Part shown: positions 16,959 through 25,224 of the stretch, in pieces
Layout: each line of letters begins with the position of its first letter
How positions within the stretch are numbered: position 1 is the stretch's first letter
From: JANQPX01 sp965204405
GTDB taxonomy: Bacteria > Pseudomonadota > Alphaproteobacteria > Geminicoccales > Geminicoccaceae
Length of the DNA stretch: 64,000 nt
Assembly: GCA_965204405.1 (NCBI GenBank)
Contig: CBDBEN010000003.1
Coordinates: 248,001-312,000 of the forward strand
Direction: 5' to 3'
Made by a program: the position numbers and the translations under genes
Notes under the pieces: generated by a model
Told to the model about the DNA's origin: nothing
What the model saw: only the letters and a program-made list of their open reading frames with translations
The model's database searches: none

Positions 16959-17911
16959 GCGGTAGGACCGCTAGCCCGGACTTGACGGTGGATGCCCGGC
17001 CTTCGCGTGAGGCCGGGCATCGGTCGCCACGGCTTGGGGTGTTGCTCGAGCCTTACCTCTATCTGAGCCCGGCGCTGATTCTCATAGCCCTCGTGATGTT
17101 CGTACCGCTGATCGTCGGGTTGTCCTACGCCTTTCAAAACATCGCCATCCTGAACCCGTTCAAGACCGGCTTCGTCGGGCTCGCCAACTTTGAGACGCTG
17201 CTCTTCAAGGACAAGGTCTTCTGGCGCTCACTGGCCAATACGGTCTGGTGGACCACAGGATCGCTGGCTTTTCAGTTCCTCCTCGGTCTGGGCTTGGCAC
17301 TCCTGCTCAACCGTCCCTTCGCCGGCCGGCGCGTTGTCCAGGCGATCGTCTTCCTTCCTTGGGCCGTTCCCACGTTCCTTTCCGGCCTGACTTTCGCTTG
17401 GCTGTTCAACCCAGTGATCGGGCCCCTCCCCCACTGGATGGCGGCGCTTGGCATGCTGAGCGAACCCTATAATATCCTGGGAGATCCCGATCTGGCCATG
17501 TGGGGACCAATCACTGCCAATGTCTGGTTCGGTATCCCGTTCTTCGCGATCACGTTGCTCGCCGCGCTGCAAGCAATTCCGAACGAGCTCTACGAGGCGG
17601 CCGCGATCGACGGCGCCACGGCATGGCAAGGCTTCTTTAAAGTCACCCTACCCTTCCTCGCCCCGATGATCGCAATCACGGTGCTTCTTCGCACCATCTG
17701 GATCTCCAATTTCGCCGATCTGGTGGTCGTCATGACCGGCGGCGGCCCGGCCAACGCCACGCAGATTCTGCCCAGCTACATATTCACGACAGCCTATAAG
17801 AAACTCGACTTCGGCTACGCCTCGGCGATTGCGACAGCGCTTTTGCTGCTGCTCTTCCTCTATGCCGCGATCCTGATTCAGATGAAGAAACGCCTACCGG
17901 ACACAACATGA
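16940..17911 (+). CDS. Carbohydrate-type ABC transporter permease 1 (MalF-like)
   Basis: The protein has six predicted membrane helices, the first at YLYLSPALILIALVMFVPLI (split here), and the EAA loop NELYEAAAIDGATAWQGFFKV that contacts the ATPase. This composition is typical of the first permease (MalF/UgpA type) of carbohydrate importers. The start is uncertain: the frame opens at 16907, and the ATG at 16940 still overlaps the end of the binding-protein gene by 19 bp. A region without obvious function precedes the first helix. The stop overlaps the second permease by 4 bp (ATGA), so the permeases are translationally coupled. Confidence 0.87.
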   Translation: MARSPISGRTASPDLTVDARPSREAGHRSPRLGVLLEPYLYLSPALILIALVMFVPLIVGLSYAFQNIAILNPFKTGFVGLANFETLLFKDKVFWRSLANTVWWTTGSLAFQFLLGLGLALLLNRPFAGRRVVQAIVFLPWAVPTFLSGLTFAWLFNPVIGPLPHWMAALGMLSEPYNILGDPDLAMWGPITANVWFGIPFFAITLLAALQAIPNELYEAAAIDGATAWQGFFKVTLPFLAPMIAITVLLRTIWISNFADLVVVMTGGGPANATQILPSYIFTTAYKKLDFGYASAIATALLLLLFLYAAILIQMKKRLPDTT

Positions 17912-18759
17912 GCACAATCATGGCCCAAGTGCCAAGGCGCATCCTCCTTAACGTCGGCCATCGCCTCGCCATCCTCCTCTATGTGAGCTTCGCGCTTTTT
18001 CCCCTTTTCTGGCTGATCAAGATCGCGGTCACGCCGGACAAGCTGCTCTACAGTGAAGGTGTGCGGCTTTGGCCTTCTGCCACGACATGGGCGAATTTCG
18101 ACTTTGTCCTGCTGCAGAGTGACTTCCCCGCCTTTTTCAGCAACTCGATCATGGTGTCCTTCGGCACGGCGCTTGCCGTTACGTTGATCGCATCCGGCGC
18201 CGGCTACGCCTTTTCTCGTTTTCGCTTCGGCGGCAGGGCAGCGGTCGTCGCCATCATGCTGCTGACCCAGATGTTTCCGCTAGTAATGCTGATCGCCCCG
18301 ATCTATCGCCTGATGACCCCACTCGGCCTGACTGACAGCCTGATCGGCCTGATCGTCGTCTACACCGCCTTCAACGTGCCGTTCGCGACATTCCTGATGC
18401 AGTCTTTCTTCGACGGCATCCCGAAGGAACTGGAAGAGAGTGCAATGATCGACGGCTGCACGCGTTTTTCCGCCCTTTGGCGCATTATCTTCCCGCTCAC
18501 CCTGCCAGGCATGACAGCCACCCTTGGCTTCGTCTTCACCGCCGCCTGGTCCGAGCTCCTGTTCGCGCTCATGCTGATCAATAGCGAGGAAAAGATGACC
18601 TTCGCCGTTGGCCTCCTCACCTTCGTCTCGAAATTCTCTGTCGACTGGGGCCAGATGATGGCCGCCGCCGTCCTCGCCCTAATCCCGGCCTGCCTATTCT
18701 TTGCTTTCATCCAGCGCTATCTGGTGCAGGGATTGACCGCAGGTGCGGTCAAGGGGTGA
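17908..18759 (+). CDS. Carbohydrate-type ABC transporter permease 2 (MalG-like)
   Basis: This 283-residue permease has six hydrophobic segments and the EAA loop KELEESAMIDGCTRFSALWRI. It carries the MalG/UgpE-family pattern FPLFWLIKIAVTPDKLLY in the first periplasmic region. With the MalF-like protein encoded just before it forms the membrane channel of an importer. No ATP-binding subunit is encoded next to it: 100 bp downstream begins an oppositely oriented Lrp/AsnC gene. Carbohydrate importers without their own ATPase often share an MsiK/UgpC-type one. The 101 bp to the next gene hold no clear terminator hairpin. Confidence 0.88.
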   Translation: MSTIMAQVPRRILLNVGHRLAILLYVSFALFPLFWLIKIAVTPDKLLYSEGVRLWPSATTWANFDFVLLQSDFPAFFSNSIMVSFGTALAVTLIASGAGYAFSRFRFGGRAAVVAIMLLTQMFPLVMLIAPIYRLMTPLGLTDSLIGLIVVYTAFNVPFATFLMQSFFDGIPKELEESAMIDGCTRFSALWRIIFPLTLPGMTATLGFVFTAAWSELLFALMLINSEEKMTFAVGLLTFVSKFSVDWGQMMAAAVLALIPACLFFAFIQRYLVQGLTAGAVKG

Positions 18760-18860
18760 GGCTTGTTGCAGAAGCCAGGTGGTCCGCGAATCGTCGACGA
18801 GAACGGGATTTCTCCGCCCCGGCGTCGTGATGCTCTTGTTTCGTAAGAGGGTCAAACCGC

Positions 18861-19310
18861 TCACAAGATATCCAGCGACACCTTCACCCGATCCATAACG
18901 ATCGAAGATGTGAACCTGCTGACATTGGATTCATCGAAGAAATACTCTTGCGTGAACCGCTCATATTCTTTGATGTCCTCGACAACGACGACCAAAATGA
19001 GATCCGCTTCCCCCGTGGTGTAGTAACATTGCTGAACCGAGGGCGCGCTGCGCATTCTTCGCTTGAATGCATCCAGGCGCGCCCGGCTTTCGCGCTCCAG
19101 CATGACTTGAACGATCACCGTCATCTCCCGCCCGAGTTTCGACGGCGAAAGGACGGCAATCTCGCTTTCAATAACGCCCGTTTCGCGCATTTTTTTCAGG
19201 CGTTTCTGCACAGCCGGCGCCGAAAGCCCGACCTCCAGCCCCAGGACTTCCGCCGTCAGGCGAGCATCCGATTGGACAAGTTTGAGGATTTCGATGTCTT
19301 TATCGTCCAT
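18861..19310 (-). CDS. Lrp/AsnC family transcriptional regulator (DoeX-like position)
   Basis: The frame extends to 19394, but I take the ATG at 19308-19310 because the family helix-turn-helix begins right after it (MDDKDIEILKLVQSDAR, then VGLSAPAVQKRLKKM). The resulting 149-residue protein has the N-terminal HTH and the C-terminal RAM domain with PSVQQCYYTTGEADLILVV (split as PSVQQCYYTTGEADL), where effectors bind between subunits. It is divergent from the Ehu-type importer genes. Known ectoine catabolic clusters often contain an AsnC-type regulator (DoeX/AsnC), so its position supports local control of the importer and EutA; that is inference. The distance between the divergent starts is about 265 bp. 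Confidence 0.85.
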   Translation of the reverse strand: MDDKDIEILKLVQSDARLTAEVLGLEVGLSAPAVQKRLKKMRETGVIESEIAVLSPSKLGREMTVIVQVMLERESRARLDAFKRRMRSAPSVQQCYYTTGEADLILVVVVEDIKEYERFTQEYFFDESNVSRFTSSIVMDRVKVSLDIL

Positions 19311-19574
19311 GATCCGATTGGGATCGAAATTTCTAGGAAATGCAACTTTTTTCTTCGCGATCACCCGAAATTCGAGGGGAACCCTCTTTTGCATTTGATA
19401 GTATCGAGGCTGGAATCAGGGAAGCGAACACCAACAACGACGTTTGCACGGAAACAACTTGCTCGGTAAGGCTTGATCGAAGGCATCGATTCGGGCCGCG
19501 AGAGTTTCCAGAATATCCCTGCCATTGCGGATGATCCGTACGCGTCTCAATCCATTGCTGGCACGGAGGTGAAC

Positions 19575-20420
19575 ATGCCATTCAAACTGACCAGAACACT
19601 CATAGCATCGGGGCTAATACTGACGGCAAGCGCTCTCGGAGCCGTGGCCGGCCCGCTGGCTGATCGCATCGCTGCGGGCGAGCCGATCCGCGTCGGGTTC
19701 GCGAATATTCCAATCTGGGCTTATCCCGACGATGACGGTAATCCCGACGGTTTTATGAACGACATCACGATCCAGACACTCAAATCCATGGGCCACACCA
19801 ATATCGAGCCCGTGGTCACCGACTGGGGCGGGCTGATCCCCGGCCTGAAAGCCGGCCGCTATGATGTGATCACCGGCGGCATGTATATCCTGAACTCCCG
19901 CTGCGAGAACATTTCCTTTTCCGAACCCGTCGGGAGCTTCAGTGACGCCTTTCTCGTGCCCGCAGGCAACCCGAAGGGCATCAACAACTACGAGGATGTC
20001 TTGAGCGCCGAAGGTATTCTGGTCACTGGCGCTGGGTATAACACCGTTGAAGCCGCCAAGAAGGTTGGCTTTACCGACGACAATCTCATGCAGGTTCCAG
20101 GCCCCACCGAAATCATGGCCGCCGTGAAAGCGGGACGCGCAGACGCAGGTGTCCTGACCTATTTCGAGGCCTCACATCTGGCGCATGAATCCGATGGCGA
20201 ACTCGAGCTGGGCGATCTTGCGAAAATGCCCGATTGGACCAAGAACTGGGCAGGCGTCGGTTTCCGTCACGATGACGATGACTTCCTGGCGAAATTCAAT
20301 GAGGCTCTTGGCGCTTATATCGGCACTGAGGACATGCTCGCCGTGGTGGCCGATCACGAATACACGACGGACCACCTTCCCGGCGACGTAACCGCGGCTT
20401 GGGCTTGCGAGAATCGCTGA
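19575..20420 (+). CDS. ehuB: Ectoine/hydroxyectoine ABC transporter substrate-binding protein (EhuB-like)
   Basis: I start at the ATG at 19575 because GGAGGT lies 5-10 nt upstream; the frame is open back to 19473. The 281-residue product has a signal peptide (TRTLIASGLILTASALGAVAG region) and a family 3 amino-acid-binding fold: IRVGFANIPIWAYPDDDGNPDGF (split as IRVGFANIPIWAY), DWGGLIPGLKAGRYDVITGG and NISFSEPVG. EhuB of Sinorhizobium binds ectoine and hydroxyectoine with several aromatic residues. The order here (binding protein, two permeases, ATPase, then EutA) agrees with an ectoine importer. The assignment of the ligand is by family resemblance and context; a related zwitterion remains possible given the unusual downstream enzymes. 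Confidence 0.82.
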   Translation: MPFKLTRTLIASGLILTASALGAVAGPLADRIAAGEPIRVGFANIPIWAYPDDDGNPDGFMNDITIQTLKSMGHTNIEPVVTDWGGLIPGLKAGRYDVITGGMYILNSRCENISFSEPVGSFSDAFLVPAGNPKGINNYEDVLSAEGILVTGAGYNTVEAAKKVGFTDDNLMQVPGPTEIMAAVKAGRADAGVLTYFEASHLAHESDGELELGDLAKMPDWTKNWAGVGFRHDDDDFLAKFNEALGAYIGTEDMLAVVADHEYTTDHLPGDVTAAWACENR

Positions 20421-20503
20421 TCGAATAGCATGGACAGGCGGCAGGTCCGATCGGCCTGCCGTCATCTCCTCCGATTTGAACTTCCGACGCCTTGGGCAAT
20501 CAG

Positions 20504-21169
20504 ATGACATTCTTCGATTTCGTCGCCCAATACTGGCCGCGGCTTCTATCGGGCACCGGGGTTACGGTAGCCCAGTTCTTTCTGGCAGCAGTGCTTGGCG
20601 TCGCGATTTCGCTTGCCATGGGGCTGCTCAAGCTCTCCGAAAACAAAGCCCTGCGAGGGCTTGCGGTTACCTATATTGAGATTTTTCGCGGTACCTCGCT
20701 CCTCGTGCAGCTCTACTGGATTTTTTTCGTTCTACCATTGTTCGGGATCACGCTCGAAAAATTCACCGCCGGCTATCTGGCCGTTGCCATGAATATCGGC
20801 GCTTACGGCGCGGAGCTGGTGCGGGGCGGCATTCTGTCCGTGCCCAAGGGGCAATGGGAGGCAGCGACCGCCATCAATATGAGCCCGGCCAAACGAATGT
20901 GGCGGATCATCCTGCCGCAGGCGCTGGTCAACATGCTCCCGCCCTGGGGCAATCTGATGATCGAGCTCTTGAAAGGTACTGCCCTCGTATCGCTGATCTC
21001 GGTCGCGGATCTGATGTTCGAGGCCAAACAGATCAACGGCACGACATTCCTATCGGCGCAGGTTTTTGGCGCAGCGCTGATCATCTACTACATTCTGGCC
21101 CGCTTCATGGTGACGCCCTTCATGCGCTGGCTCGAACAGTTCATGGCCCGCAAGTTGGGAAGGGCCTGA
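20504..21169 (+). CDS. ehuC: Ectoine-type ABC transporter permease (EhuC-like)
   Basis: This is a HisM-type amino-acid ABC permease of about 221 residues. It contains the family sequence YIEIFRGTSLLVQLYWIFF in the first half and the EAA loop QWEAATAINMSPAKRMWRIILPQA (split as QWEAATAINMSPAKR). I use the ATG at 20504; a TTG at 20492 is in the same frame and neither has a strong ribosome binding site. The membrane part has about five helices. It is separated by only 3 bp from the second permease gene, so the two are surely one transcript. The role is to form the inner-membrane channel together with the EhuD-like subunit. Confidence 0.85.
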   Translation: MTFFDFVAQYWPRLLSGTGVTVAQFFLAAVLGVAISLAMGLLKLSENKALRGLAVTYIEIFRGTSLLVQLYWIFFVLPLFGITLEKFTAGYLAVAMNIGAYGAELVRGGILSVPKGQWEAATAINMSPAKRMWRIILPQALVNMLPPWGNLMIELLKGTALVSLISVADLMFEAKQINGTTFLSAQVFGAALIIYYILARFMVTPFMRWLEQFMARKLGRA

Positions 21170-21172
21170 TCG

Positions 21173-21838
21173 ATGTTCGACTGGAAATGGGACTTCGTCA
21201 TCGACATTCTGCCCCGTCTCGTGCAGGCCACCGGCAACACGCTGATCGCGGCCGGCGCCGGCTACGGGATTGCTCTGGTGCTGGGCCTCGTTCTGGCCTT
21301 GGCCCAGCGCACACCCTACCCGCTGGTGACCTTCGTCGTTCGGGAAGTCGTCGAGTTCATTCGGTCCACCCCGCTGCTTTTGCAGATCTTCTTCGTCTTT
21401 TACGTGGGACCGCAATTCGGTATCCGTCTTAGCCCCTGGGCATCAGGCATGATTGCGATCGGCCTGCATTACTCCTGCTATCTGTCCGAGGTTTATCGCG
21501 GCGGCATCGAGAGCGTGCCGCGCGGTCAGTGGGAGGCCGCGACCGCGCTGAACATGACGGTGCTGCAGACCTACCGGCGTATTATCATCCCGCAGGCTTT
21601 GCCGCCGGCCGTGGCTGGCCTTGGCAACTATCTGGTCGGTATTTTCAAAGATACGCCGATGCTGTCGGTAATTGGCGTCGCCGAGCTCATCCACACAGCC
21701 AATGCGATCGGTTCCGAGCATTATCGCTTCCTGGAGCCCTACACCTTGGTCGGCCTCCTTTTTCTGGCAATTTCGCTACCTTCGGCAGGCTTGATCCGTG
21801 CCTTTGAGGGCTTCATCCGTCGCAAGTTGGGAATGTAA
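21173..21838 (+). CDS. ehuD: Ectoine-type ABC transporter permease (EhuD-like)
   Basis: The 221-residue product is the second HisM-type permease of the importer. The family elements are VVEFIRSTPLLLQIFFVFY, the EAA loop GQWEAATALNMTVLQTYRRI, and VAGLGNYLVGIFKDTPMLSV in the penultimate helix. About five membrane helices are predicted. It starts 3 bp after the EhuC-like stop and ends 4 bp before the ATPase start, so the transporter genes form a tight operon. The paired permeases of this family form a heterodimer through which the ligand handed over by the EhuB-like protein passes. Confidence 0.86.
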   Translation: MFDWKWDFVIDILPRLVQATGNTLIAAGAGYGIALVLGLVLALAQRTPYPLVTFVVREVVEFIRSTPLLLQIFFVFYVGPQFGIRLSPWASGMIAIGLHYSCYLSEVYRGGIESVPRGQWEAATALNMTVLQTYRRIIIPQALPPAVAGLGNYLVGIFKDTPMLSVIGVAELIHTANAIGSEHYRFLEPYTLVGLLFLAISLPSAGLIRAFEGFIRRKLGM

Positions 21839-21842
21839 GTCC

Positions 21843-22658
21843 ATGGAAGACATGTCCGGCTATCCGATCGAGCTTACCGGCGACGGCACGCCGATGGTGA
21901 GCTTCAAGAAGGTGCGCAAGGCCTATGGTGAACTTGTCGTTCTGGACGATCTTGATCTGGATGTTGCCGCGGGTGAAATGGTATCGATCATCGGACCGTC
22001 GGGCTCGGGCAAGACAACCGTTTTGCGCATGCTGATGACCTTGGAGCGAATCAATGCCGGCTGCATTTATGTCGACGGCAAGCCGCTGACCCATATGCCG
22101 AAAGGGAGCGCGCTCGTCCCGGCCAATGAGCGCCACCTCCGTATGCGCCGCGCCGATATCGGCATGTGCTTCCAGCACTTCAATCTGTTTCCGCACATGA
22201 CAGCACTTGAAAACTGCATGGAGGGTCCCGTTCAGGTGCTGGGATTGCCCAAGGACGAGGCTCGCGCCCGGTCCGAGGAACTGCTCGAAATGGTAGGCAT
22301 GATCGAGAAGAAGGATCAGCACCCGTCCAGACTCTCCGGCGGCCAGCAGCAGAGGGTCGCTATTGCCCGCGCTCTTGCCATGCGCCCCAAGGTGATGCTG
22401 TTCGATGAAGTCACTTCAGCGCTCGACCCCGAGGTGATCGGCGAGGTGACAGGCGTCATCCGCAGGCTCGTGTCTGAACATAACCTCACCATGCTCATGG
22501 TGACGCATCAGATGGGTTTTGCCCGCGATATTTCGGACCGCGTCTGTTTCTTCTACGGTGGAAAAATCGAAGAACAGGGGCCTCCGGCTGAACTGTTCGG
22601 CAACCCGAAAAGAGAGCGGACGCAACAGTTTCTAAGTGCCGTCAAGGAAGCCGTTTGA
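21843..22658 (+). CDS. ehuA: Ectoine-type ABC transporter ATP-binding protein (EhuA-like)
   Basis: The ATG at 21843 is 4 bp after the EhuD-like stop and gives a 271-residue ATPase. Walker A is GPSGSGKTT, the signature is LSGGQQQRVAIARALA, and Walker B is VMLFDEVTSALD. The insertion ALVPANERHLRMRRADIGM between Walker A and the Q-loop (CFQHFNLFPHM) is characteristic of the polar amino acid and Ehu-type ATPases. It energises the importer at the inner-membrane surface. In Sinorhizobium the ATPase gene comes first (ehuABCD); here it is last, so the order is B-C-D-A. Confidence 0.88.
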   Translation: MEDMSGYPIELTGDGTPMVSFKKVRKAYGELVVLDDLDLDVAAGEMVSIIGPSGSGKTTVLRMLMTLERINAGCIYVDGKPLTHMPKGSALVPANERHLRMRRADIGMCFQHFNLFPHMTALENCMEGPVQVLGLPKDEARARSEELLEMVGMIEKKDQHPSRLSGGQQQRVAIARALAMRPKVMLFDEVTSALDPEVIGEVTGVIRRLVSEHNLTMLMVTHQMGFARDISDRVCFFYGGKIEEQGPPAELFGNPKRERTQQFLSAVKEAV

Positions 22659-22729
22659 CGTCTCGCGGCGATCCCCTATTCAAGATGGCGCCGTGGCCTG
22701 AGCCGGTCATATCACGAGGGAGAAATCGT

Positions 22730-23521
22730 ATGTTCAACATGGGTGATGTCGTAACATCAAAGCCCTGGCAGCCGGTCTTGGACGAAGGCGAGCATCATCG
22801 AGCCCGGCTGGGATTCATCATGATGTCGACGGATTTGGCGGGCGAGTCCGACTTCTTCAGAATGGCTCCCGAAGGCGTCGGCATTCACATCACGAGGCTC
22901 AAGACCGAAGATTACACCACCAATGAAACGCTCTCGCGCCACATCGACCACATGGCCGATGCGGCATCGCGTATTCAGCCCGATATGAAGCCTGACGTGA
23001 TCAGCTACAGCTGCACCAGCGGCTCCATCGTGATCGGCGAGGAGCGGGTCATGGCCGAGATCAAGAAAGGCGCACCCTGGACGCGACCGATGTGTCTGGT
23101 GACAGGTGTCGTGGATGCGTTGAACGAGCTGGGCGCCAGGAAACTCGTCGTGGGCACGCCCTATTTGGATGAGGTCAACACCGCCGAAGCCGAGTTCCTA
23201 CTCACGAAAGGCTTCGAGGTGCTGGACATTCAAGGCCTCAACATGTCGACGGGCACCGAGATGGGTCAAGTCACACCCGCTTATTGGAAACAGTTCGGGG
23301 CGGAAATCGACCAGCCGGATGCGGATGCGATCTTTTTGAGTTGCGGCGGGATTCGCTCGCTCGAAGTCGCCGAGGAGATCGAACAGGCGACAGGCAAACC
23401 GGTCATCACATCCAACCAGGCCCAGTTCTGGAGCTGCCTGCGCCGTGCCGGAATCAAGGACGAGCTTGAAGGCTTCGGTCAGATATTTTCCCGGTCCGGC
23501 GAGTCGCTGCTGCCGGCATGA
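22730..23521 (+). CDS. eutA: Ectoine utilisation protein EutA (Asp/Glu racemase superfamily)
   Basis: The start is the ATG at 22730, which has AGGGAG 8 nt upstream; the frame is open from 22655. The 263-residue protein belongs to the aspartate/glutamate racemase and maleate isomerase-like fold. Its two catalytic-type cysteines are in ISYSCTSGSIVIG and IFLSCGGIRSLEV, one per lobe. EutA genes accompany ectoine and hydroxyectoine catabolic clusters, where the protein has been proposed to act on hydroxyectoine stereochemistry; direct biochemical proof is limited as far as I know. It follows the importer operon by about 70 bp in the same direction and converges with the cupin gene. Confidence 0.82.
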   Translation: MFNMGDVVTSKPWQPVLDEGEHHRARLGFIMMSTDLAGESDFFRMAPEGVGIHITRLKTEDYTTNETLSRHIDHMADAASRIQPDMKPDVISYSCTSGSIVIGEERVMAEIKKGAPWTRPMCLVTGVVDALNELGARKLVVGTPYLDEVNTAEAEFLLTKGFEVLDIQGLNMSTGTEMGQVTPAYWKQFGAEIDQPDADAIFLSCGGIRSLEVAEEIEQATGKPVITSNQAQFWSCLRRAGIKDELEGFGQIFSRSGESLLPA

Positions 23522-23560
23522 TCCTGAAGATGCCGGAAGGAAGCCCTCCAGCCGGACCGA

Positions 23561-23932
23561 TCAAAACCCGTCGGATTTGTGGCCAAAGAAGACCTTCGTA
23601 ACGTCTTCGATCACATCCCAGGTTACGCGGCTGCCGTCATGGGTGAAAAAACTATCTCCTGGGCCCAATTCGGTAACCTGGCCGCTCGCCTGATCGATCA
23701 CCCGGCACCGCCCGGAAAGGATCGTCATGAGCTCATCGCCCATCTCCGTGCAGTCGAAGACGCCTTTCGTACAACGCCAGATGCCAAATCTGGTTTTGTG
23801 TCCGGAACCACCTTCGTCGATGCGGCCGGACGTTCGCGGCGCGCCCTCTTTGATCCGATAGTCACTCATCGGATTGTCGAAAGGCCAATTCTCCAGCGAG
23901 CCCACATCATCCCCAGGTCTGTACTTGATCAA
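23561..23932 (-). CDS. Single-domain cupin protein (DUF861-like)
   Basis: This 123-residue protein has a cupin barrel. Motif 1 is represented by CTKGVFDCTEMGDELMTILSG (split as FDCTEMGDELMTILSG) and motif 2 by GPGDSFFTHDGSRVTWDVIE (split as GPGDSFFTHDGSRV). The usual metal-binding His pair is not complete: only one candidate His (THDG) is present, so metal binding may be lost or altered. Related proteins of this type are often found in catabolic operons near EutQ-like functions, with no fixed activity. It lies at the end of the minus-strand operon after the M24 hydrolase, with a gap of about 120 bp, and converges with the EutA gene. Confidence 0.75.
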   Translation of the reverse strand: MIKYRPGDDVGSLENWPFDNPMSDYRIKEGAPRTSGRIDEGGSGHKTRFGIWRCTKGVFDCTEMGDELMTILSGRCRVIDQASGQVTELGPGDSFFTHDGSRVTWDVIEDVTKVFFGHKSDGF

Positions 23933-24051
23933 AACATTGCTCCCTGGTCATGGCCATGACATGGATGGGGTGCGGCAGCAAACCGATGAGGAACCGCATA
24001 CCCTCCTCCCCCCGGCTCCTTCTTCAAAGGCTATCCAAGCCAATGACGTGG

Positions 24052-25224
24052 TCACACCACCACTGGCAATTCCGGTGCAGCCCGGGTGGTGAGCAGTTCA
24101 GCACCGTGCTCCCGGATCACGACATTCTCTTCGTGCACCATCATCAACCCCTCGCCATAGCTGAGCGAGGGCTCCAGCGTCAGCACCATGTTTTCCCTAA
24201 TCACGGTGTCATCGAAAGCAGCGTGTGAGGGCTGTTCCGTCAACTGCATGCCGAGCCCATGGCCCAAACGGCCAACATCGCCGCCGCTGTCGTCCATCTC
24301 GGCGATGACGTTGCTCATGGCGATGAACAGGTCGCGGCAGCTGTTGCCTGGACGGGCGGCTTCCAGCCCGGCCTCAGTTGCCCGCCAGAGCACGTCATAG
24401 GCACGTCTCGACAGATCATCGGCGCGGGCCACGGCCCAATTCCGATCGAAGTCGCAAAAATACCCGTCCCAGGTACAGCCGGTATCCATCATCAGTATAT
24501 CGCCCGCCTGCAGCGGACGGCGAGTCGGCGGTGAGATGACGTCGGCATAGCCGCCCTTACCGGCAGACCCGACGAGATAAGGAACATCGTCAACCCCGCG
24601 CGCCAGCGCCTCTCGACGGAACGCGCGGAAGGTTTCCTCCAGCGGCTGTCCCACGGCCACGATCTCCGGCACATGCGCAAACGTCGCCGAACCAATCGAG
24701 CAGATATGGCCAAGCTTTTCGATCTCGGCCGGCGATTTTACCATGCGCAGTCCCTGAACGATGCCGGTGGCATCGGCAATTTCCAGCCCCGGCAGTCCTG
24801 CGACCAGCCGTTCCCAATCGCCAAGCGGCATGCGCAGCGATGTCTCGTGGCCCTTCAACACACCGATCCGCGCCTTGCGCCCGGCCAAGGGAGACAGGAG
24901 TTCGGTCAGCAGGCTGATGCCGTCATCGTTCGGAGCGGGCGCGCTCCATGTGCGGATATCCTCGATCCAGCTTTGCCGCATCAGCGCCGCGCCGATCTCC
25001 GGGATGACGGCGATCGGCTTGCCTTCTGCAGGGACGAACAGAAACCACGGTCGTGTCGGGCTTTGCCAGAAGAGGGTTTGAAAGCCGCTGAAATAGCGGA
25101 CCTCCGGCTCTGTCAGGAGCAAGAACCCCGAGAGCCCCTGCCTGGCCATCAAGGCCTGCGCCCTTTGCGTTCGGGCTTCAAATTCGGCTGCGGGAAAGCC
25201 TCGTTCCAGCGCTTCAGGCCGCAT
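24052..25224 (-). CDS. M24-fold hydrolase, DoeA/EutD (ectoine hydrolase)-like
   Basis: The 390-residue product is a pita-bread (M24) enzyme. The N-terminal creatinase-type domain spans about residues 1-150. All five metal ligands of the catalytic domain are visible: two Asp (LMMDTGCTWDG and FCDFDRNW), His in RLGHGLGMQLTEQ, and two Glu (LTLEPSLSYG and MVHEENVVI). Ectoine hydrolases (DoeA/EutD) have this architecture and open the tetrahydropyrimidine ring of ectoine to N-acetyl-diaminobutyrate. Creatinases and Xaa-Pro peptidases share the fold, so the assignment depends on the Ehu/EutA context. The gene overlaps the diaminopropionate ammonia-lyase stop by 11 bp. Confidence 0.75.
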   Translation of the reverse strand: MRPEALERGFPAAEFEARTQRAQALMARQGLSGFLLLTEPEVRYFSGFQTLFWQSPTRPWFLFVPAEGKPIAVIPEIGAALMRQSWIEDIRTWSAPAPNDDGISLLTELLSPLAGRKARIGVLKGHETSLRMPLGDWERLVAGLPGLEIADATGIVQGLRMVKSPAEIEKLGHICSIGSATFAHVPEIVAVGQPLEETFRAFRREALARGVDDVPYLVGSAGKGGYADVISPPTRRPLQAGDILMMDTGCTWDGYFCDFDRNWAVARADDLSRRAYDVLWRATEAGLEAARPGNSCRDLFIAMSNVIAEMDDSGGDVGRLGHGLGMQLTEQPSHAAFDDTVIRENMVLTLEPSLSYGEGLMMVHEENVVIREHGAELLTTRAAPELPVVV

